Source of the DNA: JALFST01 sp022779285
GTDB taxonomy: Bacteria; Bacillota; Clostridia; Tissierellales; Peptoniphilaceae
Reading direction: 5' to 3' (one strand)
Assembly: GCA_050313895.1 (NCBI GenBank)
Contig: JBNPMI010000007.1
Length of the DNA: 64,000 nt
Shown here: positions 53,931 to 62,251 of the stretch, one piece after another
Numbering within the stretch: the stretch's first letter is position 1
How the letters are laid out: each line of letters opens with the position of its first letter
Program-made: the position numbers and the translations under genes
The notes under the pieces: model-generated
Databases searched by the model: none
Told to the model about the DNA's origin: nothing
What the model saw: the letters and a program-made list of their open reading frames with translations, nothing else

Positions 53931-53960
53931 AAAAAACGAGCGGATTTCCGCTCGTTTTTT
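53931..53960. terminator. Bidirectional terminator between the hexapeptide and Spx-like genes
   Basis: Stem AAAAAACGAGCGGA / TCCGCTCGTTTTTT with T-runs on both strands. The stop codon of the minus-strand gene touches its right edge. Confidence 0.88.
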
Positions 53961-54313
53961 TATAAAATCTCAGCCCATTCCGCTTCACGAAAGCCGACCA
54001 GAACGTGATCCTCCGTAAGCAAAATCGGTCTGCGCACAAGCATTCCGTCGGTAGCCAGAAGCGCAAGCTGTTCTTCCTCCGTCATTGCAGGAAGCTTCTC
54101 CTTCAATTTCAGCTCCCTGTATTTTTCTCCGCTTGTGTTGAAAAAACGTTTCAAGGGATATCCGCTTTTTTCCCGCCACTCCGCAATTTCCTGAGCGGTA
54201 GGATTCTTCGAGCGGATGGATCTTTCCTCGTATTGGATACCTCGCGCCTCCAGCCACTTTTTTACTTTCCTGCAATTGGAGCAGTTTTCTAAACAAATTA
54301 ATTTTACAACCAT
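53960..54313 (-). CDS. ArsC/Spx-family thioredoxin-fold protein
   Basis: 117 residues. CSNC at 11-14 near the N-terminus, RSIRSKNPTAQEIAEW, RFFNTSGEKYRELKLKEKLP and VRRPILLTEDHVLVGF fit the arsenate-reductase-like family (YffB/MgsR/Spx). The CxxC pair suggests thiol redox sensing rather than true arsenate reduction. It follows the cyclophilin gene by 14 bp. Confidence 0.88.
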   Translation of the reverse strand: MVVKLICLENCSNCRKVKKWLEARGIQYEERSIRSKNPTAQEIAEWREKSGYPLKRFFNTSGEKYRELKLKEKLPAMTEEEQLALLATDGMLVRRPILLTEDHVLVGFREAEWAEIL

Positions 54314-54327
54314 TTTTTCAGCTTTCT

Positions 54328-54855
54328 CTACCGAAGCTTTTCCGCCTCGGGATATTCCTGACCGAAGGTCTCCACCGTAACCCTGGTCATTACCTGATCC
54401 TCGACCGGACGATCATGGACTCCCGTTTTCACCGCTGCCACGTGATCCACCGCTTCCATCCCGGACACCACGCGTCCAAAAGCCGCGTATTGTCCATCCA
54501 GATGAGGAGCATCCTCATGCATCAGGAAGAATTGGGAGCCCGCGCTGTCGGGATTCATCGTACGTGCCATCGAGATCACTCCGCGGCTGTGCTTTAACGG
54601 ATTTTCCACACCATTGGATGAAAATTCTCCGGCAATCGAATATCCCGGGCCTCCCATCCCCGTACCTGTCGGATCTCCTCCTTGAATCATAAATCCGCGG
54701 ATGACACGGTGAAAAATCAAACCGTCATAATAGCCCTTCCTGACCAGTTCGATAAAATTATTCACCGTGTTGGGGGCCAGCTCCGGATAAAGCTCGATGA
54801 CAACTTCTTCCTTCCCATTGATCTGCATCGTTACTAAGGGGTTCCTGCGTTCCAT
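54328..54855 (-). CDS. Cyclophilin-type peptidyl-prolyl cis-trans isomerase
   Basis: 175 residues from the ATG at 54855 (GGAGAAAGG upstream). Active-site landmarks FHRVIRGFMIQGGDPTGTG, SMARTMNPDSAGSQFFLMHE and YAAFGRVVSGMEAVD are intact. No signal peptide, so it acts in the cytoplasm. Confidence 0.94.
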   Translation of the reverse strand: MERRNPLVTMQINGKEEVVIELYPELAPNTVNNFIELVRKGYYDGLIFHRVIRGFMIQGGDPTGTGMGGPGYSIAGEFSSNGVENPLKHSRGVISMARTMNPDSAGSQFFLMHEDAPHLDGQYAAFGRVVSGMEAVDHVAAVKTGVHDRPVEDQVMTRVTVETFGQEYPEAEKLR

Positions 54856-55168
54856 TTTTTTCCTTTCTCCATGGAGCATCTCGGCTGAGCATCCAAAATC
54901 TCCTTCGCCTGCTCTGCATTTCCCGCATCATAGAATCCGTAAATTCACAAATGCGCAAGGTCATTTTCCATGCCGGCCGCAAAGCTTTTGACCGCTTTCG
55001 CCGATTGGTAATTTCTTTCTCTCTTCCGTTCAAATATTTTACCGAATGTGCGCGCATTTGGAAAGCATACCCATATACTTCCAATAAAAACCTGTCGCCG
55101 TTTCGGGCATTGTTTGTAAGAGCATAAAACACATAAGGTGTTTTCCGCTTTGTTTTGTTATCCTTCAT
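54758..55168 (-). CDS. Uncertain basic protein upstream of and overlapping cyclophilin
   Basis: The ATG at 55168 has an excellent ribosome site (GAAAGGAG, 6 bp) and opens MKDNKTKRKTPYVFYALTNN, followed by an Arg/Lys-rich sequence. The frame is 136 residues long, but its last 33 codons overlap the cyclophilin start in another frame, and codon use looks poor after about residue 60. It may be a short real gene whose 3' end is frameshifted, or a remnant. No family recognised. No other gene explains 54856-55189. Confidence 0.3.
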   Translation of the reverse strand: MKDNKTKRKTPYVFYALTNNARNGDRFLLEVYGYAFQMRAHSVKYLNGREKEITNRRKRSKALRPAWKMTLRICEFTDSMMREMQSRRRRFWMLSRDAPWRKEKNGTQEPLSNDADQWEGRSCHRALSGAGPQHGE

Positions 55169-55189
55169 TTTTACTCCTTTCATTTCAAT

Positions 55190-55224
55190 AAAAAAGAGAA
55201 GCCGATGATTGCTCTACTTCTCTT
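55190..55224 (-). terminator. Hairpin with T-run just ahead of the uncertain ORF
   Basis: Minus strand AAGAGAAG / CTTCTCTT (8 bp, 15-nt loop) followed by TTTTTT. It lies immediately upstream of the ribosome site of the ORF at 55168, so it may be an attenuator or may end the small ORF transcript from 55494. Confidence 0.6.
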
Positions 55225-55341
55225 GGTCATTTCTGCGTCATTTTTTAAAATTGTATAGTTTACATAAATTAATATTTTGTTAATTATCATGTCAAAACAA
55301 AGCTCTGCAGGGAATCACAAGCGCATTGTAAACGTATCTTT

Positions 55342-55494
55342 TCAATGACAAATCAAAATGGATACCGATTGTAAACAGATCGGAATCGTACACAGAACAC
55401 TCGTATTCAATTTTTCTTCACTTTCTTTCTGAAATGTCAATACTACATTGATCAGTGCGAACAGAATCGCTGCAGATCCCGAAACAATCCGCAT
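55342..55494 (-). CDS. Possible 50-residue membrane or secreted peptide
   Basis: ATG at 55494 with AGGAGA 6 bp upstream; TGA at 55342. The sequence opens MRIVSGSAAILFALINVVLT, a hydrophobic segment, then a charged patch and a Cys-rich tail (TSVLCTIPICLQS). It could be a small membrane peptide or a peptide precursor, or chance. No family recognised. Confidence 0.35.
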   Translation of the reverse strand: MRIVSGSAAILFALINVVLTFQKESEEKLNTSVLCTIPICLQSVSILICH

Positions 55495-55714
55495 AGTAAA
55501 TCTCCTGTTCATTTTTGATACCGTATGCAGGGCATATGATGCGAGAGCTTCTTATTTTTCTCCGGCTTCTTCAGGAAGGCAACCCTGTTAAGGGGAATAG
55601 CGGCAGCCCGGAATTGCGATATCGCCGGAACAAAATGCTCAAGTCTGATTCGCTTCTCCCGAAGCACGCCGAAGGCCAAAGAAATGCCTCCAAAATGAAC
55701 ATGATGTCACAAAT
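55495..55714. other. Gene-free interval without assigned function
   Basis: About 220 bp between the P-ATPase terminator and the 50-residue ORF. A minus-strand frame stays open across it without a convincing start or ribosome site. GC content is like that of coding DNA, so it may be decayed sequence. No RNA family was recognised. Confidence 0.4.
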
Positions 55715-55758
55715 AGAAAAAAGCCGGATTTCAGCAATTTTTCGCTGAAATCCGGCTT
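55715..55758 (-). terminator. Terminator of the zinc P-ATPase operon
   Basis: A 15-bp perfect stem (AAGCCGGATTTCAGC / GCTGAAATCCGGCTT) with an 8-nt loop and TTTTTTC on the minus strand, 38 bp beyond the stop. Confidence 0.92.
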
Positions 55759-55795
55759 CTTCCTATTTCCCGCCTTCCGGCCTTACTTTCCGGGC

Positions 55796-57688
55796 TCATT
55801 GCAAAAGCATGATCCGAAGCGCATTGGCCAGGCAGATCAGGGTCACTCCCACATCGGCAAAGACCGCAAGAAACATCGGCGCGATTCCGAGACCTGTCAA
55901 AAGCATCGCAATCACCTTCACCCCGATGGCAAAAGCGATATTCTGGTAGGCTACCCGCATCGTCCGACTTGCCAGCGTTTTTGCAGACGCGATGTGATCC
56001 GGCTGATCATCCATCAACACGATATCCGCGGCTTCAATCGCCGCATCGGAGCCGATGCCCCCCAGAGAAATGCCGACGCTGCTGCCCGCCAAGACCGGTG
56101 CATCATTCAGGCCATCGCCCACGAAAGCGGTGGCAACGCCCCTGTCAATCTCCTGCCGCACCCATTGCAATTTATCGGCCGGCAATAAACCGCCCTTGGC
56201 TTCATCCACGCCGATCTCCTCGCCTACTCTGCTGACTACTGCGCTCGCATCGCCCGAAAGCATCACCACACGGTGCAGCCCCGCTTTTTTCATCCGGCGC
56301 ACCGCATCCGCCGCACCTTTCCGCAGGGTATCCGCAATTTCGATGCGGCCTAAAATCTCCGCCTCCGGCTCCAGCCTTGCAACATAGATTTCCGTGCCGG
56401 AAAAATCCTGCAAATCCTCAGGGAAGAAAGTAAGAAAGATTCCGGGATCCAGTTGATTTTCTTCAAGAAAACGACGGCTGCCCGCAATGAATACCCCCGA
56501 GGAACCCTCTGCTCGCATTCCGCGTCCTACGACCTCGTGAATATCCTCAAAATGATATTGCACAGATTTCTTTTGTCCCGTTTTTTTCCGAATAGCCTCT
56601 GCAATCGGATGTGTCGCACCCGCTTCAATCGCACCGGCGAGAGATAATAGCTCCTCCTCCGATATGTTCCGTGCCTGCACCCTCTGCACAGAAAATTCTC
56701 CCGTGGTCATCGTTCCGGTCTTATCAAGGGCAATTTGAGAAACCTTTGCGAAACGCTCCAATACATCGCCGCCCTTCATGAGGATGCCCCTTTTTGCGCC
56801 GGCGCCCATACCGGAAATAAAAGTCATGGGAACCGCAATGACAAAGGCGCAGGGACATGCCACAACTAAAAAGCTGAGCGCGCGGTGAAGCCAGATCAAA
56901 AAGGATTGCTGTAAAATCAACGGAGGCAGAATCGCCCATATAATCGCCAGAATCACGACAATGGGGGTGTATTTCTCGGCGAAGCGGGTCATGAAGGATT
57001 CTGTGGGAGCGCGATGCTCCGTTGCCTCTTCAAAAAGAGCGATGATCCGGGAGGCTGTCGAATCCTCCGCCACAGCATCGCAGCGCATCAAAAATCTTCC
57101 CTGACCGTTGAGGGCTCCGGACAATACCGAGGCACCCTCCTCGATCGCAACGGGCATGGACTCCCCGGTAAGCGCGGCGACGTTTAATGTGGAAATTCCG
57201 GAGATCACGGTCCCGTCGACCGGAACTCGTTCTCCCGAGCGAATTTCCAAAATGGCTCCGACAGGGACCTCCTCGGCATCGACTTCCGTGCGCTGTCCTG
57301 TTTTTTCATCATAAAGATAGGCAAGGGGAGCCTGCATTTCCATGACGGAGGTGACCGTTTTTCGCGAATAATCTGTCGCGCGCTCCTGCAATGCTTCCCC
57401 GATTTGATAGAGCACCATAACCATGGCGGCCTCCAATGGCTCTCCCAATGCCACAGCGCCCAGCGTCGCCACAGTCATGAGAAAATGCTCCCCGATGGGC
57501 TTGCGATGAATCAGGCGTACCCATGCCGCCTTCATCACATCAGCCCCGGCCAAAAGCCATGCCACAAGCAGGATTCCTGTCGTCATCCATGCAGGCAGCA
57601 CCGTCTGCCGATTCTCCAGAAAATGGCCGGCAATTCCCAGAATCGTGAGAACAGCCGCTGCCGCAATTCGCCTCTCCTTCGATTTCAT
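55796..57688 (-). CDS. Heavy-metal-exporting P1B-type ATPase (ZntA/CadA-like)
   Basis: 630 residues from the ATG at 57688 (GAGGAGAGAG upstream). TGES (about 170), metal site CPC in VVACPCAFVIAV (near 274), phosphorylation DKTGTMT (near 321), HP dipeptide in THPIAEAI (near 358), GDGLNDAPVL (near 523). The chain has no N-terminal metal-binding domain; that domain is a separate gene 42 bp upstream. With the SmtB-like sensor this points to zinc, cadmium or lead export. Confidence 0.95.
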   Translation of the reverse strand: MKSKERRIAAAAVLTILGIAGHFLENRQTVLPAWMTTGILLVAWLLAGADVMKAAWVRLIHRKPIGEHFLMTVATLGAVALGEPLEAAMVMVLYQIGEALQERATDYSRKTVTSVMEMQAPLAYLYDEKTGQRTEVDAEEVPVGAILEIRSGERVPVDGTVISGISTLNVAALTGESMPVAIEEGASVLSGALNGQGRFLMRCDAVAEDSTASRIIALFEEATEHRAPTESFMTRFAEKYTPIVVILAIIWAILPPLILQQSFLIWLHRALSFLVVACPCAFVIAVPMTFISGMGAGAKRGILMKGGDVLERFAKVSQIALDKTGTMTTGEFSVQRVQARNISEEELLSLAGAIEAGATHPIAEAIRKKTGQKKSVQYHFEDIHEVVGRGMRAEGSSGVFIAGSRRFLEENQLDPGIFLTFFPEDLQDFSGTEIYVARLEPEAEILGRIEIADTLRKGAADAVRRMKKAGLHRVVMLSGDASAVVSRVGEEIGVDEAKGGLLPADKLQWVRQEIDRGVATAFVGDGLNDAPVLAGSSVGISLGGIGSDAAIEAADIVLMDDQPDHIASAKTLASRTMRVAYQNIAFAIGVKVIAMLLTGLGIAPMFLAVFADVGVTLICLANALRIMLLQ

Positions 57689-57730
57689 CTCTCTCCTCAC
57701 ATCCCAATACATCCGCTGACTACGAACCGA

Positions 57731-57946
57731 TTATTTTACAACAATATCCGGATCATGGATTTGTGCGATCCTCTGAAGCTCCGCACGATCCGGCTGCGCT
57801 TCCGCGGATTCCGTTTCCACGGTAAGACGGCGCATTACAAAATTGACGGCAGCCGTCTGCACCCCCGGCAGGCGGGATACCTCACGTTCAATTTCCGCCG
57901 CGCATTCTCCGCAGCAAAGCCCTTCCAATGTATATTTCTTTTTCAT
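57731..57946 (-). CDS. Stand-alone HMA metal-binding protein
   Basis: 71 residues from the ATG at 57946 (GAAAGGGG upstream). HMA fold with GLCCGECAAEIEREVSRLPG; the CGEC pair is the metal site, and VQTAAVNFVMRRLTVE forms the next strands. It probably hands metal to the ATPase encoded 42 bp downstream, replacing the usual fused N-terminal domain, or acts as a copper/zinc chaperone. Confidence 0.92.
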   Translation of the reverse strand: MKKKYTLEGLCCGECAAEIEREVSRLPGVQTAAVNFVMRRLTVETESAEAQPDRAELQRIAQIHDPDIVVK

Positions 57947-57986
57947 AAGTACACCCCTTTCTCTTTTCAAATTCCTTTACCGCCGG

Positions 57987-58319
57987 TTACTGAAAGCTTC
58001 CCGCTTCCTGAATATGTGTGACCCCTAAATCGAAAATTTCCTCCACGTGCTCATCCGATAGACGATAAAAAATAAATTTTCCCTGTCTCTCTTTTCTCAC
58101 CAGATTGTGGCCGCTCAGAATTCGCAATTGATGCGATACCGCGGAATCGGACATTCCTAAATGAGCGGCGATCGCTCCCACATTGAGCGGCTCTCTTCGC
58201 AGCAGAGCAATGATATGCATTCTGGTCGCATCTCCGAATACCGAAAAAAAATCGCTCAATTTCCACATGAATTCGCTGTCCTCGCAGAGCAGACGATCCG
58301 TCGGTTTCTTCTTTTCCAT
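57987..58319 (-). CDS. ArsR/SmtB-family metal-sensing repressor
   Basis: 110 residues. Winged helix with LNVGAIAAHLGMSDSAVSHQ and ILSGHNLVRKERQGKFIFYR. The alpha-5 metal site is visible in DEHVEEIFDLGVTHIQE: Asp, His at +2, His at +13, Glu at +16, the exact SmtB pattern for zinc. It should repress its own operon (sensor, HMA protein, P-ATPase) until metal binds. Confidence 0.94.
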   Translation of the reverse strand: MEKKKPTDRLLCEDSEFMWKLSDFFSVFGDATRMHIIALLRREPLNVGAIAAHLGMSDSAVSHQLRILSGHNLVRKERQGKFIFYRLSDEHVEEIFDLGVTHIQEAGSFQ

Positions 58320-58345
58320 TCCAATACTCCTTTATATTTTTATAT

Positions 58346-58369
58346 TTGATCATTTTTATAATTGTTCAA
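58346..58369. promoter_or_regulatory. Probable SmtB-type operator
   Basis: TTGATCA (58346-58352) and TGTTCAA (58363-58369) are inverted half-sites with a 10-bp AT-rich spacer, 27-50 bp upstream of the repressor start. ArsR/SmtB operators have TGAACA/TGTTCA halves. Confidence 0.65.
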
Positions 58370-58413
58370 GTGTTTAATTAAATATATCGCTTCCCCGCGG
58401 AAACGTCAAGAGG

Positions 58414-58447
58414 AATTAAAAAAACCGATCGAAAATCGATCGGTTTT
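58414..58447 (-). terminator. Terminator of the methyltransferase-CmpB-B3/B4 operon
   Basis: A 12-bp stem (AAAACCGATCGA / TCGATCGGTTTT), 3-nt loop and a T-run on the minus strand, 18 bp beyond the stop. Confidence 0.9.
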
Positions 58448-58464
58448 CTTCGAAACGGAAGGTG

Positions 58465-59166
58465 TTAAACAGGAAGCTCCAGCTCTCCATGCTCCACGTC
58501 CGCCACCGCCGTGATAAATTCAAGACCCGGCATGCATTCCGTGAGATCTTTTTCAATCCGTGCCAGAGCCTCCAGACGCATCTTCTCCGATGTATATTCA
58601 TTGCCCTGAATGATGAAGATCGCATTTTTCGTATTTTCATCAAATTTGTAATTTTCACCATCGCGCACACCCATCCACGCCATGATCCCCTTCGCATCCC
58701 GATACAGATAATCTGTAGGCGCCACATGCTTGGGCGTGGATAGAATCGGATAAAAGGTATCCTCTTTTTTGCTCACGCTAAACTCCACATACCGGCTAAC
58801 CTTATCAAAATCATGCCCTCCGATGGCCAGCAAGGAATGCAGCGATTCCACATTATAGATGTCCACAATGCTGTTCACATGCGGCATTGCTCCGCGTCTG
58901 CGAATGTTTTGAATGAGTGCCGGCACCGTGGGCGGATTTTTTTTGATGCTGCGCCCCACCCGCTGCATCATTTCCATATAGCCTCTTGTCGTGGGATGCT
59001 GAAGAATGACGTCCAGATCGCACCCCATCGCCCATTTTTCCCACTCTTTTTTCTTTGCCAAAAGCCGCTCCGTGAGCTTCGCCTGAGGATCCACATTCCT
59101 GGCGATCCCCACCACAACACTCTCGATACCAAGCTCCTTCATGCCGGCGTCCAAACGAATAATCAT
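58465..59166 (-). CDS. B3/B4 domain protein (PheRS-beta-like editing fold)
   Basis: 233 residues. It carries RGAMPHVNSIVDIYNVESLHS and LYRDAKGIMAWMGVRDGENY, the B3/B4 fold found in the PheRS beta subunit editing region and in free-standing COG3382 proteins. A free-standing editing or amino-acid-binding role is possible but unproven. Its ATG overlaps the CmpB-like gene stop (ATGA). Confidence 0.87.
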   Translation of the reverse strand: MIIRLDAGMKELGIESVVVGIARNVDPQAKLTERLLAKKKEWEKWAMGCDLDVILQHPTTRGYMEMMQRVGRSIKKNPPTVPALIQNIRRRGAMPHVNSIVDIYNVESLHSLLAIGGHDFDKVSRYVEFSVSKKEDTFYPILSTPKHVAPTDYLYRDAKGIMAWMGVRDGENYKFDENTKNAIFIIQGNEYTSEKMRLEALARIEKDLTECMPGLEFITAVADVEHGELELPV

Positions 59167-60221
59167 TCCTGATCCTTTCCGGATTCCGCCTTCGGAATCC
59201 CTTTATGCTGATCTCTTTTCCTGTTTTTCCGCTCATCTATCGACCTTGAAAGCTCCGGCTGTATTTCACGGAAAGCCTCCCGATACCGATCGGAGCGTGC
59301 CGAAGGGTTTCTGCGAAAGATCTTTTGTGCCCTTTTTTGGCCATTCTGTTTCAGCCAATGGAAATCGCTCTCGATTTTTTCCGCTTTTTTTCGAAGCTCC
59401 TCCAGCTTTTGCAGGAACTCCGTTAAGCGAGTCTTCTCCTCGGCAGAACGAACAGCTTCCGATTGCAGCCGCACTTTCTGCGCATATCCGCGCAGCCGCT
59501 CGCTCAGAGATAAGAACGGCTCCCCGTTTTCACGAAGAATCCTCTCATTGCGACGCTCCCATTTTCGAACCGCAAATTCCTGCTCGGCCTCACGAAGCGC
59601 TTTCTGAAAATCCTCCTTCATCGTGACAACACCGGAGGAAATCTCTCCGAATTTTTCCTTTAAGGCGACAGCCGCGGCATTGTTTTCCGTAAGGGAGCGC
59701 AGAAGCTTCTTGAGGTCCAAAGCATCTCGAACAGAAAGCGTCGCGTCGATCACAAATGCTACAAGCAGGAATTGCGCAAGAGGCTCCACAATCCATGCCG
59801 GCACCCGCAAAAGAAATTTCTCTACCGGACGGTGTAAAAAGCGCACCATGAGGATGGAAAAAATCCCCCAACCGGCGGATGCATAGAGACAGATATAGCC
59901 ATGGAAATTGAGGAAATGCGTAGAATAGTCCCAATAGCGCATTCCAAAAATTTTCTCCATCACATATCCCGTTGCCAGCTCCAGAAGGGTTGCCCCCGTC
60001 ATGCCGAGGAGAAACACCAGCGGCAAACTTGCGCGTACCGGCAGAGTAATCCACAATACCGTCACCGCGCCGAATCCATAGATTGGAATCCATGGACCAT
60101 ATAAAAAACCGCGGTTGATCCATTTTTTTTCGGTGAAAGAAACAAAGGAACATTCCCAAATCCAACCGAGAAAAGCGTAAAAATAAAAAAGCAGCATCCA
60201 CTGAAATATTGTATAACGCAT
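59163..60221 (-). CDS. CmpB-type membrane protein with long cytosolic coiled-coil
   Basis: 352 residues, ATAGGAG upstream. Residues 1-175 hold about five helices with FYFYAFLGWIWECSFVSF and GFLYGPWIPIYGFGAV, the putative ABC-transporter membrane protein (ABC_trans_CmpB) signature. Residues about 180-352 are highly charged and predicted coiled-coil with a basic end. Function unknown; it sits between a methyltransferase gene and a B3/B4 gene in one operon. Confidence 0.87.
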   Translation of the reverse strand: MRYTIFQWMLLFYFYAFLGWIWECSFVSFTEKKWINRGFLYGPWIPIYGFGAVTVLWITLPVRASLPLVFLLGMTGATLLELATGYVMEKIFGMRYWDYSTHFLNFHGYICLYASAGWGIFSILMVRFLHRPVEKFLLRVPAWIVEPLAQFLLVAFVIDATLSVRDALDLKKLLRSLTENNAAAVALKEKFGEISSGVVTMKEDFQKALREAEQEFAVRKWERRNERILRENGEPFLSLSERLRGYAQKVRLQSEAVRSAEEKTRLTEFLQKLEELRKKAEKIESDFHWLKQNGQKRAQKIFRRNPSARSDRYREAFREIQPELSRSIDERKNRKRDQHKGIPKAESGKDQE

Positions 60222-60229
60222 CTTGACTC

Positions 60230-60985
60230 CTATGATTCCTTGATGCTCCTCGTTGCAAGAAAGGTAGGAATATTTAATTCATGCAAACGACCTTCTCCAT
60301 TGGTATCTTCATAAAGTGCGGTCAGACGAAATCCCGCCTTCAGCTGGCCGCCAATCTGCTCCTCCAGACTGTGCGAAAATTGAATGCCTCCATCCGTTTT
60401 CCGCAGCTGTCTCATCTGATCAGGATTTTGAAGCGGATTGAACGGCAGCGAATTCACAAGCTCCCTTTCCTCTTCATCATCAAAAAGAAAGTTGATCGAA
60501 TTATCAACCCCGGCTAAAAGAATGCCTCCCTTTTTTAAGATTCGATAACATTCTCGCCAAATGGGATTCACCTCCTCAACATAACAATTGGACACCGGGT
60601 GAAAAATCAGATCAAAGCTCTCGTCAGAAAAGGGAAGTGGTTTTGTCATATCCGCTCTCACCACGGAAAGAGAATATCCTTCCCGCTCCGCAACCTCTCT
60701 TTCTCTTTGAAGCTGTTCTTCGGAGTAATCCAATACCGTACACTCGGCTCCTGCCGCTTGAAAAATCGGCATTTGCTGACCTCCGCCGCTTGCAAGCCCC
60801 AATACTTTTTTTCCGCGCAAATCTCCAAACCATTCTCTCGGCACAGGCCGTGTCGGTGTCAAAAGCACCTCCCATACTCCCTCTTTGGCACGAAGAAAGA
60901 TTTCATGATCAATCGGTTTTCCCCACTGCCATCCGTCCTTCACCCAACGGTCAATTGTTTTTGCATTTTCCTCTTGATAATCCAT
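60230..60985 (-). CDS. SAM-dependent methyltransferase
   Basis: 251 residues from the ATG at 60985 (CGGAGAAGG upstream). Motif I VLGLASGGGQQMPIFQ (about 65-80), motif II TVLDYSEEQL, motif IV FDLIFHPVSNCYVEEV. The N-terminus NAKTIDRWVKDGWQWGKPI and this core define a common class I group whose substrate is unknown. First gene of a three-gene operon. Confidence 0.88.
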   Translation of the reverse strand: MDYQEENAKTIDRWVKDGWQWGKPIDHEIFLRAKEGVWEVLLTPTRPVPREWFGDLRGKKVLGLASGGGQQMPIFQAAGAECTVLDYSEEQLQREREVAEREGYSLSVVRADMTKPLPFSDESFDLIFHPVSNCYVEEVNPIWRECYRILKKGGILLAGVDNSINFLFDDEEERELVNSLPFNPLQNPDQMRQLRKTDGGIQFSHSLEEQIGGQLKAGFRLTALYEDTNGEGRLHELNIPTFLATRSIKES

Positions 60986-61119
60986 TTCCTTCTCCGTTTT
61001 CACAGGTGCTTTTACGCCCTGCTTTTCTTCTTCGCTGTTCTGTTATTGTAATCTACTCTCCGTCTCCGTGACAAGAAGGATTCCGTGTCAAAGTTTTTCA
61101 ACTTTCCTTGTTTTTTACT

Positions 61120-61173
61120 TTGTTCCGGCATCAAATAGGTATATAATTATTGTTAGTTACATAATAAACAATA
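61120..61173 (+). promoter_or_regulatory. Promoter and inverted repeat ahead of the hydroxyacyl-CoA dehydrogenase
   Basis: TTGTTC, 16 bp, TATAAT (61142-61147). Just downstream, TATTGTT and AACAATA are inverted with 12 bp between, covering the likely start point. The halves recall Rex sites but the spacing is larger than usual. Confidence 0.5.
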
Positions 61174-61185
61174 TTGGAGGTTTTT

Positions 61186-62148
61186 ATGGCATTAAAAAAA
61201 ATAGTTGTCGCAGGCGGCGGTGTTCTCGGAAGCCAAATCGCCTTCCAGTCCCGGTTCAGCGGATTTGATGTGACCATCTGGCTCCGCAGCGAAGGCTCGA
61301 TCGGACGCACACAGCCGAAGTTGAATCAGATACGCGATCATTATCTTGAGGATCTGGAGAAAACCAAATCCCTCATCGGTAACCCAATGGGAGAATTCCT
61401 CTACCCCCGCGCACTCATCCGGGATTTCCAATCGGTAACACCCGAGCAAATCGATGCGCTGAAAAAACGCACAGAGGAAACGCTGACCTCGATCAAGCTT
61501 GAGCTCGACATGAAAAAGGCCTTTGCCGATGCTGACCTCGTCATTGAAGCCATGTCGGAAAATCCTGAGCAAAAAATCGCCTTCTATGAAAAGCTGGCTC
61601 CTTATCTTCCCGAAAAAGCCATTCTTTGCACCAATTCCTCGACGCTTTTGCCCAGCACCTTTGCAGAGTATACAGGACGTCCCGAAAAATATCTGGCCTT
61701 GCACTTCGCCAATGAGATTTGGAAGCACAACACCGCCGAGGTAATGGGACATGCCGCAACGGATCCGGAAATCTACAAACAGGTTTCTGAATTTGCCGCA
61801 CAAATCGGCATGGTGCCTCTTGAGCTCCACAAGGAACAGCCCGGATATATTCTCAATTCGCTGCTCGTTCCCTTCCTTAACGCCGCACAGGGACTTTGGG
61901 TTAACGGAGTAGCCGATCCGGCAACCGTGGATCTTACATGGAAGCTTGCTACAGGCGCTCCCGCAGGTCCTTTCCAGATTTTGGATATTGTAGGCCTTAC
62001 AACGCCGTACGAAATCATCAATCACAATCCGGAGGTCAAAACTCCCGGAACCACGCCTTACAAGATCGCTCAAGCGCTCAAGGCAAAGATTGACAAGGGA
62101 GAACTCGGTGTCTCCGCAGGGAAAGGCTTCTACGATTATAAAAAGTAA
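61186..62148 (+). CDS. 3-hydroxyacyl-CoA dehydrogenase (NAD)
   Basis: 320 residues from the ATG at 61186 (TTGGAGG upstream). NAD-binding VVAGGGVLGSQIAFQS, then ADLVIEAMSENPEQK, CTNSSTLLPS, and a catalytic His in LHFANEIWKHN where the classical form is HFFNP. The C-terminal domain ends SAGKGFYDYKK. It oxidises or reduces short 3-hydroxyacyl-CoA in fatty-acid or butyrate metabolism. It stands alone, without thiolase or crotonase genes. Confidence 0.92.
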   Translation: MALKKIVVAGGGVLGSQIAFQSRFSGFDVTIWLRSEGSIGRTQPKLNQIRDHYLEDLEKTKSLIGNPMGEFLYPRALIRDFQSVTPEQIDALKKRTEETLTSIKLELDMKKAFADADLVIEAMSENPEQKIAFYEKLAPYLPEKAILCTNSSTLLPSTFAEYTGRPEKYLALHFANEIWKHNTAEVMGHAATDPEIYKQVSEFAAQIGMVPLELHKEQPGYILNSLLVPFLNAAQGLWVNGVADPATVDLTWKLATGAPAGPFQILDIVGLTTPYEIINHNPEVKTPGTTPYKIAQALKAKIDKGELGVSAGKGFYDYKK

Positions 62149-62178
62149 ACACGGAAAAATACTGTATTTTTTTGAAGG

Positions 62179-62212
62179 GCACCCCCTTCCCCAACTTGCG
62201 GGAAGGGGGTGC
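62179..62212 (+). terminator. Strong hairpin after the dehydrogenase gene
   Basis: A 13-bp perfect stem (GCACCCCCTTCCC / GGGAAGGGGGTGC) with an 8-nt loop. No T-run follows, so intrinsic termination may be weak. Confidence 0.6.
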
Positions 62213-62251
62213 TTCTGCGTTCCATAGACGAAAACCGGCATTATAAAAAGC

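Noticed and set aside
61148..61173. Rex operator ahead of the dehydrogenase gene
   Set aside because: The TTGTT/AACAA halves fit but the spacing is about four bases too long for the usual Rex site; kept only as an unnamed inverted repeat.
61192..62241. 349-codon minus-strand frame opposite the hydroxyacyl-CoA dehydrogenase
   Set aside because: The sense gene is a clear family member with promoter and ribosome site; the antisense product is Cys-rich and unrecognisable.
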